64,000 nt of DNA, taken from Sphingobium sp. Z007. GTDB taxonomy: Bacteria > Pseudomonadota > Alphaproteobacteria > Sphingomonadales > Sphingomonadaceae. Positions 54,260 through 64,000 of this stretch are shown here, in pieces. The position numbers were made by a program, and so were the translations under genes. Within the stretch, counting starts at the first letter, position 1. Each line of letters starts with the position of its first letter. The notes beneath the pieces were generated by a model. That model was given only the letters and a program-made list of their open reading frames with translations. It ran no database searches and was not told the DNA's origin. The stretch is from positions 558,001-622,000 of the forward strand of contig NZ_FBXK01000005.1 of assembly GCF_900013425.1 (NCBI RefSeq), written 5' to 3'.

Positions 54260-55924
54260 ATGCTGATCTCGCTCGCCATCCGCAATGTCGTGCTGATCGA
54301 GGCGCTGGACCTGGAGTTCGGCGCGGGCCTTTCAGTGCTGACCGGCGAAACGGGGGCGGGCAAGTCGATCCTGCTCGATTCGCTGGGTCTGGCGCTGGGC
54401 GCGCGTGCCGACAGCGGTTTGGTGCGCAATGGTGAGGCGCAGGCGAGCGTCGTCGCCACCTTCGAACCGCCGGCGGCCGCCACGCGCGTCGCTCTGCTGC
54501 TGGCGGACAATGGCATCGAGATCGAACCGGGCGAACCATTGTTGATCCGCCGTCTGGTGAAGGCCGATGGCGGTAGCCGCGCCTTCGTCAACGACCAGCC
54601 CTGTTCCGCGGCGCTGCTGCGCGAGTTGGGCGGATCGCTGGTCGAGATTCATGGCCAGCATGACGATCGCGGCCTGCTCAATCCGCGCGGCCATCGGGCC
54701 CTGCTCGACAGCTATGGCCGCTGCGAGGCCGGGGCGGTGGCGTTGGCCCATGCCGGCTGGCGCGCGGCCGCCAAGGCGCTGGCGGAGGCGCGCGCGACCG
54801 TGGACAATGCCGCGCGCGATCGCGATTATCTAACTCACGCCGTCGAAGAATTGCGCAAGTTCGCGCCTGAACCCGGTGAAGAGGCTACGCTGGCCGAGGA
54901 ACGCGCCACCATGCAGAAGGGCGCGCGCCTGACCGACGACCTGTCCGCCGTGGGCGATTGCCTAACCGGATCGGATGGTGGCTTGGCTCAGTTGCGGCAG
55001 GCCGCGCGTCGGCTGGACCGGATCGCGTCGGAAGAGCCGTTGTTGGCCGCGGTGCTCGAAGCGTTGGACCGCGCGGTGACGGAGGCGGGCGAGGCCGAGG
55101 ATCGGCTGGCCGAAGCCGCCGAGGCGCTGAGCTTCGACCCCGCGCGCCTCGACAGGGTCGAAACCCGGTTGTTCGACCTGCGCGGATTGGCGCGCAAGCA
55201 TCAGGTGCAGCCCGACGATCTGGCCGCGCTGCGCGACGAGATGGACGCCAAGTTGGCCGCGATCGAGGGCGGCGAAGAGCATATAGCCAAGCTGGAGGCC
55301 GATGTCGCGACGAAGGCCGCCGCCTATCGCGCCGCCGCGCAGGCGCTGTCGGGTGAGCGGCAGATGGCGGCCGGGCGTCTGGATGCTGCGGTGGCGGCGG
55401 AATTGGCACCGCTCAAACTGGACGCCGCCCGATTCCGCACCGTCGTCGCGCAACTGGATGAGGCGCAGTGGAGCGCGCAGGGCATGGATAGGGTGGAGTT
55501 CGAAATCTCGACCAACCCCGGTGCGCCCTTCGCGCCGCTGGCCAAGATCGCAAGCGGAGGCGAATTGTCGCGCTTCATCCTGGCGCTGAAGGTCGCGCTG
55601 GCCGAGCAGGGCGGGGCCGATACGCTGATCTTCGACGAGATCGACCGGGGCGTGGGCGGCGCGGTGGCCGATGCGATCGGCGAACGGCTGTCGCGGCTGG
55701 CGCAGAGCAATCAGATATTGGTCGTCACCCACAGCCCGCAGGTCGCGGCGCGGGGCGCGGGGCATCTGCTGATCGCGAAATCGAGTGACGGCACGGTAAC
55801 GCGCACCGGCGTTCATGCGCTGGATGATGCGGAACGCCGTGAGGAAATCGCGCGGATGCTGTCTGGCGCAGAAATTACCGCAGAGGCGCGCGCGCAGGCG
55901 GAGCGGTTGCTGGAGCGGGTTTGA
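54260..55924 (+). CDS. recN: DNA repair protein RecN
   Basis: SMC-like ATPase acting in double-strand-break repair. It has 554 residues. Walker A is GETGAGKS (29-36) near the N-terminus. The central coiled coil is about 150-365. The C-terminal half carries signature KIASGGELSRFILALK, Walker B TLIFDEIDRGVGG and VVTHSPQVAA. The length is normal. It starts 50 bases after bamD and probably shares its transcript. Confidence 0.95.
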   Translation: MLISLAIRNVVLIEALDLEFGAGLSVLTGETGAGKSILLDSLGLALGARADSGLVRNGEAQASVVATFEPPAAATRVALLLADNGIEIEPGEPLLIRRLVKADGGSRAFVNDQPCSAALLRELGGSLVEIHGQHDDRGLLNPRGHRALLDSYGRCEAGAVALAHAGWRAAAKALAEARATVDNAARDRDYLTHAVEELRKFAPEPGEEATLAEERATMQKGARLTDDLSAVGDCLTGSDGGLAQLRQAARRLDRIASEEPLLAAVLEALDRAVTEAGEAEDRLAEAAEALSFDPARLDRVETRLFDLRGLARKHQVQPDDLAALRDEMDAKLAAIEGGEEHIAKLEADVATKAAAYRAAAQALSGERQMAAGRLDAAVAAELAPLKLDAARFRTVVAQLDEAQWSAQGMDRVEFEISTNPGAPFAPLAKIASGGELSRFILALKVALAEQGGADTLIFDEIDRGVGGAVADAIGERLSRLAQSNQILVVTHSPQVAARGAGHLLIAKSSDGTVTRTGVHALDDAERREEIARMLSGAEITAEARAQAERLLERV

Positions 55925-55960
55925 CGTCGCATCCGTCAGGCTATGCAGATATTAACCTTC

Positions 55961-56042
55961 GTTCGCTTCGAGCGAAGTCGAGAAGCGGATAGAGCCACGC
56001 CAGCGTTTTGCTTCGTTTCTCGACTTTGCTCGAAACGAACGG
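55961..56042. repeat. intergenic palindromic repeat, GTTCGCTTCGAG family (copy 3)
   Basis: 82 bp. GTTCGCTTCGAGCGAAGTCG at the left has inverted similarity to CTCGACTTTGCTCGAAACGA at the right, so each end also carries a small self-complementary TTCGAGCGAA core. It lies between recN and the monooxygenase-like gene and ends 23 bases before the ATG. Confidence 0.8.
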
Positions 56043-56065
56043 TTCTTTGGGGAGAGAGTAGAGCC

Positions 56066-56440
56066 ATGACCCATAACCGCAGAGACATGATCGGCTTCAC
56101 CGCCGCCGCGATCGCCGCTAGCGCAACCCCCGCCGCCGCGCAGGAGGCGAAACCCCGCTACGGCCTGATCGGCCAGATGCTGAGCCAGCCCGGCAAGCGC
56201 GACGAACTGGTCGGCTATCTGCGGGACGCGACCGGCGCGATGCCCGGTTGCCTGTCCTATATTATTGCGCTGGACAGCGCGAATCCGGACGCGATCTGGA
56301 TCACCGAAGTCTGGGACAGCCAGCAAAGCCACGCCGCCTCGCTCAAACTGCCCGCCGTGCAGGCCGCCATCGCCAAGGCGCGGCCGATCATCGCGGGCTT
56401 CGGGCAGCGGTTCGAGACGGTGCCGGTGGCGGGGGTTTAG
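56066..56440 (+). CDS. exported antibiotic biosynthesis monooxygenase (ABM) domain protein
   Basis: 124 residues. The leader MTHNRRDMIGFTAAAIAASA carries a twin-arginine-like RRDMIGF and ends near AAAQ, so Tat export is plausible. The single ABM-like ferredoxin fold has YGLIGQMLSQPGKRDELVGY, GCLSYIIALDSANPDAIWIT and EVWDSQQSHAASLKLPAVQA. Members range from quinol monooxygenases to haem-degrading enzymes; no specific substrate can be given. ATG 56066 excludes the repeat copy that lies in the same open frame upstream. Confidence 0.82.
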   Translation: MTHNRRDMIGFTAAAIAASATPAAAQEAKPRYGLIGQMLSQPGKRDELVGYLRDATGAMPGCLSYIIALDSANPDAIWITEVWDSQQSHAASLKLPAVQAAIAKARPIIAGFGQRFETVPVAGV

Positions 56441-56443
56441 CCT

Positions 56444-56791
56444 ATGTCGCTGTTGCGCTCCTCAACATGGATAGCTACGGCGCAGGTCGCAATGATGCCG
56501 GTCATCTTCGTGACCACGTTGTTATGCACGATGGCATTCGTTGTTTTCACAGCGCTGGCGATAGTGGCGGCGATCGGCATCCTATTTTTTACCGTTCCAA
56601 GTTCTACTCTTCAATTTGTCGACATACTCTTCGCGACAGCAAGCCTGCTTCTTTGGGGGGTGGCGTGTAGCGGCGTCGTTCTAGGTTTGAGTGCAGTGTC
56701 TGACCCAACATTGCGGCGTACGGCGATCATTATTGCACACGCGGGCATTTGCTGGGCAGACTTGGCCATTCTCTTCGGTAAGCTCTGGTAG
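56444..56791 (+). CDS. hydrophobic membrane protein of unknown function
   Basis: 115 residues with three or four hydrophobic helices (VIFVTTLLCTMAFVVFTALA; AAIGILFFTVPSS; ILFATASLLLWGVACSGVVL). It has no motif I recognise. Codon choice is visibly less GC-rich than in neighbours (many ATT, GTT, TTC/TTT and CTT codons), which could reflect recent arrival. It begins 3 bases after the ABM gene stop and may be coexpressed. Moderate confidence that it is real. Confidence 0.55.
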   Translation: MSLLRSSTWIATAQVAMMPVIFVTTLLCTMAFVVFTALAIVAAIGILFFTVPSSTLQFVDILFATASLLLWGVACSGVVLGLSAVSDPTLRRTAIIIAHAGICWADLAILFGKLW

Positions 56792-56812
56792 AGCCATGGC
56801 AGGACGATATAA

Positions 56813-59331
<2,519 letters not shown>

Positions 59332-59439
59332 GAAGGCGGTATCCTGGGCGTAACCTGGTGAAGGCAAGGTGCCTTCTTGCGGGGATGATATCGCAATCGC
59401 TATCTGGTTTCCATCAGTAACCACCATGGAGATGGACTT

Positions 59440-60051
59440 ATGAAAGTGGCGATCATCGGCGGCACGGGCCGCGCGGGCACGGAAATCAGTGCCGAACTGG
59501 CGCGGCGCGGGCATCAGGTGACCGCGATCGCGCGGCATCCCGAAAAGGCGTTCCAGGATGCGCGCGTGACGGCGGTAAAGGGCGACGTCAACGATCCCGC
59601 CGCGCTGGTCGAGGCGATCCGTGGGCATGACGTGGTGGTCAGCGCGGTGATGTTCGCCGACACCGATCCTGCCGCGCTGGTCGGCGTGGTGCGCGATTCG
59701 GGCGTGCCGCGCTATCTGGTGGTGGGCGGCGCGGGCAGCCTGGAGGTCGCGCCGGGCGTGCCGTTCATCACGACGCCGAACTTTCCCGAAGTCGCCAAGG
59801 TCGAAGCGGGGAAGGGGGCGGTCTTCCTGGATTATCTGCGCGGGGTCGAAGACATCGACTGGACCTATCTCTCGCCCTCGGCCAATTTCTTCGTCGGCGA
59901 TCGCAAGGGCAGCTTCCGGCTTGGCAAGGACGCACTGCTGGTCGATGGCGAAGGCAAGAGCAGCATTTCCTACGCCGATTATGCCATCGCGCTGGTCGAT
60001 GAGATCGAAATGCCGCGGCATAGCCGCGCGCGGTTTACCGTGGGTTATTAA
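59440..60051 (+). CDS. NAD(P)-dependent NmrA/SDR-like oxidoreductase
   Basis: 203 residues. It begins MKVAIIGGTGRAGTEISAEL, a GxxGxxG dinucleotide site, with VTAVKGDVNDPAALVEAIRG and the late DWTYLSPSANFFVGDRKGSF. This is the atypical-SDR/YwnB-type NAD(P)-binding family often found next to HxlR regulators. It may be a quinone- or flavin-responsive reductase, but the substrate is unknown. AUG 59440 is preceded by GGAGATGG. Confidence 0.87.
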   Translation: MKVAIIGGTGRAGTEISAELARRGHQVTAIARHPEKAFQDARVTAVKGDVNDPAALVEAIRGHDVVVSAVMFADTDPAALVGVVRDSGVPRYLVVGGAGSLEVAPGVPFITTPNFPEVAKVEAGKGAVFLDYLRGVEDIDWTYLSPSANFFVGDRKGSFRLGKDALLVDGEGKSSISYADYAIALVDEIEMPRHSRARFTVGY

Positions 60052-60057
60052 TCCCCA

Positions 60058-60157
60058 TTTGTTTCAAGCGAAGTCGAGAAACGCGGCAAAGCGGCGTTCA
60101 GCGGAACCGGACGCGGCGTTGCGCTACCCGCTTCTCGACTTCGCTCGAAGCGAACGG
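60058..60157. repeat. intergenic palindromic repeat, GTTCGCTTCGAG family (copy 4)
   Basis: 100 bp. TTTGTTTCAAGCGAAGTCG at the left is the inverted counterpart of CGACTTCGCTCGAAGCGAA at the right; the middle (GAGAAACG and CTTCTCG) continues the pairing. It fills the gap between convergent genes ending at 60051 and 60178. Confidence 0.8.
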
Positions 60158-60177
60158 CATGGGGAGGGGGCTGCGCT

Positions 60178-61047
60178 TTAAGCCGCCCCTTCCAGCTTGT
60201 CCTGCGTCCGGGTCGCAAAATCGCCCGCATCATGGCGTTCGTGCAGTTGCTCTTCCAGCGGTCCGTTCGCCTTGTTGACCATGCGGCCGCGCTTCACCGC
60301 CGGGCGTGCGTCGATCTGCTGCGCCCAGCGCACGACATTCGTGTAACTGGCCGCGTCCAGAAACTCCGCTGCATCATAGGCGCGGCCCAGCACCAGCCCG
60401 CCATACCATGGCCAGATGGCGATGTCGGCGATGCTATATTCGGCACCTGCTATATATTCATGCTCAGCCAGTTGACGGTCGAGAACGTCCAACTGCCGCT
60501 TCACCTCCATCGTGTAGCGGTTGATCGGATATTCGAACTTTTCCGGCGCATAGGCGAAGAAATGGCCAAAGCCGCCGCCGAGCAGTGGACCCGCGCCCAT
60601 CTGCCAGAACAGCCAGTTCAACGCCTCTGTCCTCGCCGCCGGATCGACGGGCAGGAACTTGCCGAACTTTTCGGCGAGGTAGAGCAGGATGGAGCCGGAT
60701 TCGAAGACCCTCTGCGGAGGCGATACGCTATGGTCCAGCAGCGCGGGGATCTTGCTGTTGGGATTGATCGCGACGAAGTCGCTGCCAAACTGGTCGCCAT
60801 CGCCGATGCGGATCAGCCATGCGTCATATTCCGCTTCCGTGACGCCCGCCTCCAGCAATTCCTCCAGCAGGATCGTCACCTTCTGCCCATTGGGCGTGGC
60901 AAGCGAATAGAGCTGAAGCGGATGTTTCCCTACTGGCAGCGCCTTGTCATGGGTGGGGCCGGCGATCGGGCGGTTGATGGACGCGAAAGGGCCGCCATTG
61001 TTCTTGTCCCAGGTCCAGACTTTGGGCGGGGTATATGTGTCGGTCAT
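60178..61047 (-). CDS. yghU: glutathione-dependent disulfide-bond oxidoreductase (GST-like)
   Basis: 289 residues. It starts MTDTYTPPKVWTWDKNNGGP, the characteristic YghU/Nu-class GST leader, then HPLQLYSLATPNGQKVTILL, VAINPNSKIPALLD, GSILLYLAEKFGKFLP and a C-terminal all-helical domain with QMGAGPLLGGGFGHFFAYAP. YghU reduces disulfides using two glutathiones. Convergent with the NmrA-like gene; upstream is the groESL regulatory region. Confidence 0.93.
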   Translation of the reverse strand: MTDTYTPPKVWTWDKNNGGPFASINRPIAGPTHDKALPVGKHPLQLYSLATPNGQKVTILLEELLEAGVTEAEYDAWLIRIGDGDQFGSDFVAINPNSKIPALLDHSVSPPQRVFESGSILLYLAEKFGKFLPVDPAARTEALNWLFWQMGAGPLLGGGFGHFFAYAPEKFEYPINRYTMEVKRQLDVLDRQLAEHEYIAGAEYSIADIAIWPWYGGLVLGRAYDAAEFLDAASYTNVVRWAQQIDARPAVKRGRMVNKANGPLEEQLHERHDAGDFATRTQDKLEGAA

Positions 61048-61331
61048 GCCGGTGCGCTCCGATGCTGCGAGAAGATGCCCGGCAGGTAGGAAGCGGCCCT
61101 GCCGGCCGCAACCGATCTTCGCTCATGGCTTCATGAATATTGCGCATCGATGCGCGCGCTTCGGTGAGGGCTGTCATCGCGCTGTCGCATGGATGTTTCA
61201 ATGTGCAGCGGCCGCAAGATCGGCGCGTCCCATCGCGGCGCGGAAGACTGCCAGTCAGGCTAGGCCTATCCGTCTGGACGCGCCGCCGAGTAGACTTGGC
61301 GAGTGCAGGAAAAATTTTCCGGTTATCACTC

Positions 61332-61393
61332 TTGACCAACGAAACGACTTTTCCATATGGATGCCGCTAGCACTCTAACGCAATGAGTGCTAA
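61332..61393 (+). promoter_or_regulatory. groESL promoter with CIRCE operator
   Basis: A CIRCE inverted repeat lies at 61367-61393: CTAGCACTC, nine spacer bases, GAGTGCTAA. It matches the consensus TTAGCACTC-N9-GAGTGCTAA except the first base. It is the binding site of the repressor HrcA. Just upstream are TTGACC (61332-61337) and ATATGG (61355-61360) 17 bases apart, a plausible sigma-70-type promoter. HrcA would block it between heat shocks. The rest of 61048-61331 shows no gene. Confidence 0.88.
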
Positions 61394-61502
61394 CAACGCA
61401 AAGTTCATCGGGAGACGGACAGGCAAGCAGGGCATTTGCGGGGGAGATCGTCCCCCCATCCTGTGCGCTGCCCCCTCCCCAAGCTAGGGAAAGGCAATAA
61501 AC

Positions 61503-61790
61503 ATGGCATTTCGTCCATTGCACGACCGTGTTCTCGTCCGCCGCATCGAAGCGGAAGCGAAGACCGCGGGTGGCATCATCATTCCCGACACCGCCAAGGA
61601 AAAGCCGCAGGAAGGCGAGATCGTCTCTGTCGGCACCGGCACCAAGGCCGAAGACGGCAAGGTGACCCCGCTCGACGTTCAGGCCGGCGATCGCGTCCTG
61701 TTCGGCAAGTGGTCGGGCACCGAAGTCAAGGTCGACGGTGAAGACCTGCTGATCATGAAGGAATCTGATATCCTGGGCGTCGTTGGCTGA
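61503..61790 (+). CDS. groES: co-chaperonin GroES
   Basis: 95 residues ([20 protein letters not shown]). It forms the heptameric lid of GroEL. The mobile loop is [20 protein letters not shown], and [36 protein letters not shown] and the C-terminal strand are typical. It is the first gene of the groESL operon, about 110 bases downstream of the CIRCE operator. Confidence 0.97.
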   Translation: MAFRPLHDRVLVRRIEAEAKTAGGIIIPDTAKEKPQEGEIVSVGTGTKAEDGKVTPLDVQAGDRVLFGKWSGTEVKVDGEDLLIMKESDILGVVG

Positions 61791-61915
61791 TAGCCAGCGC
61801 GCCGGGCATCGCTGCGTAAAGCTGCGAACCGGATAGGCGTTCCTTTTTTCGGCGAAATTTCGTGCCTTATAACGGTGTGAACTTCGCAAATTTTGCAATT
61901 CTCAAACGAAGGTAA

Positions 61916-63568
<1,653 letters not shown>

Positions 63569-63645
63569 AGGCGATCGTCGCGGGCGGGGCTTGGCTTCGC
63601 CTGCGGTTCGATCGCCAGAAGGAAGTGTCCTGCTTTCTGACGCAA

Positions 63646-63684
63646 AGAAGGGGCTGGTGGAGCGATCCACCGGCCCTTTTCTTT
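63646..63684 (+). terminator. rho-independent terminator of groESL
   Basis: AAGGGGCTGGTGGA pairs with TCCACCGGCCCTTTT (one G-U) around loop GCGA and is followed by CTTTTG. It lies about 80 bases after the groEL stop. Confidence 0.82.
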
Positions 63685-63730
63685 TGGGCGGTCGCGTTTA
63701 GAAAGGACAGGATGGCTTTAGGAGGGCAAG

Positions 63731-64000
63731 ATCATTCCGAACCTTCTTGCCTTGCTAGCGGCGACCGCGCTGGCAGGCCCGCCATATTTCCCGGCTGAAC
63801 TGGCGGCACCGACGGTGGAGTGCGGCAGTGCGGCGCATCGCTGGACCGTGCCGGTCGCCGATGCGGGCACCTTGGCATCCTATGCTGCTTTCCTGGCTGC
63901 CGCAAAGGAGCCGGTGCTTTACGTCGGTGGAGGCGAGGCGGCGGTTGAGGGAAAGCGGGTTGTTCGCTTTCTCTGGCTCCGCACCTTCCACCCGCCGATT
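63731..64000 (+). CDS. partial exported protein of unknown function, non-standard start
   Basis: A frame open to the window edge reads IIPNLLALLAATALAGPPYF then PAELAAPTVECGSAAHRWTV, which looks like a signal peptide and a secreted domain. A perfect AGGAGG (63720-63725) lies 5 bases before ATC 63731 and 8 before ATT 63734. There is no ATG, GTG or TTG before TTG 63752, which would cut the signal peptide. Either ATC/ATT starts, or a base differs from an original ATG. A 28-codon frame from ATG 63712 is also possible but is not protein-like. The family was not recognised. Confidence 0.5.
   Translation, partial: MIPNLLALLAATALAGPPYFPAELAAPTVECGSAAHRWTVPVADAGTLASYAAFLAAAKEPVLYVGGGEAAVEGKRVVRFLWLRTFHPPI

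Noticed and set aside
55943..56440. A longer monooxygenase starting at 55943
   Set aside because: The extra 41 residues are encoded by the palindromic repeat, and the Tat-like signal begins at ATG 56066.

Overview
This is a GC-rich chromosomal window from an alphaproteobacterium of the order Sphingomonadales, most like Sphingobium or Sphingomonas. That placement rests on protein character and gene order, not on a database search. It is mostly core genome: about 65 protein genes, one tRNA and very little mobile DNA. One lineage clue is the bamA cluster. In most Gram-negatives it runs bamA-skp-lpxD-fabZ-lpxA-lpxB. Here it reads dxr-rseP-bamA-ompH-fabZ with no lpx gene, as expected for sphingomonads, which carry glycosphingolipids instead of LPS.

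Layout. 1-5.6 kb: isoprenoid and envelope operon (dxr end, rseP, bamA, ompH, fabZ), then rpmE. 5.9-6.4 kb: a gene-poor stretch with a candidate minus-strand small RNA and an inverted pair of REP-like palindromes. 6.4-12 kb: aroK-aroB leftwards; an unknown gene pair, xerD and accA rightwards. 12.3-18.5 kb: M48 protease, two Flp pilins, mutT, bacterioferritin with its ferredoxin, a DUF418 membrane protein, a methyltransferase and a GNAT. 18.7-20.9 kb: purL. 21.0-22.8 kb: the only mobile region, an IS110-family element (IS1111-like layout with a long structured right end) beside a small broken GIY-YIG gene framed by a perfect 32-bp inverted repeat. 22.9-31.2 kb: lipoprotein, xseB-ispA-coaD, a cyclophilin, queA, tRNA-Ala(CGC), NUDIX, extensin-like protein and trpE. 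31-40 kb: ppiD divergent from tpiA-secG-pyrG, then an OYE-family flavoenzyme and a PQQ-type dehydrogenase.

39.9-52.2 kb is the classical translation and RNA cluster: rimP, nusA, rnpM/ylxR, infB, rbfA, truB, rpsO, pnp. Interspersed are a tautomerase, a VOC protein, an orphan AbrB protein, an alpha/beta hydrolase and thymidine kinase. 52.3-59 kb: an HWE/HisKA_2 histidine kinase, bamD, recN, a monooxygenase-like protein, a small membrane protein and ligA. 58.9-61 kb: an HxlR regulator divergent from an NAD(P)-binding protein, then yghU. 61.3-63.6 kb: groES-groEL under a CIRCE operator. The window ends in a partial secreted-protein gene.

The most interesting structure is in the repeats. Several palindromic families lie between genes. 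One 153-bp palindromic element sits in frame inside truB and adds about 51 residues. Another palindrome flanks the GIY-YIG gene on both sides and also occurs as an empty inverted pair near 6.3 kb. This suggests a GIY-YIG-associated REP-like mobile system, comparable in logic to REP/RAYT.
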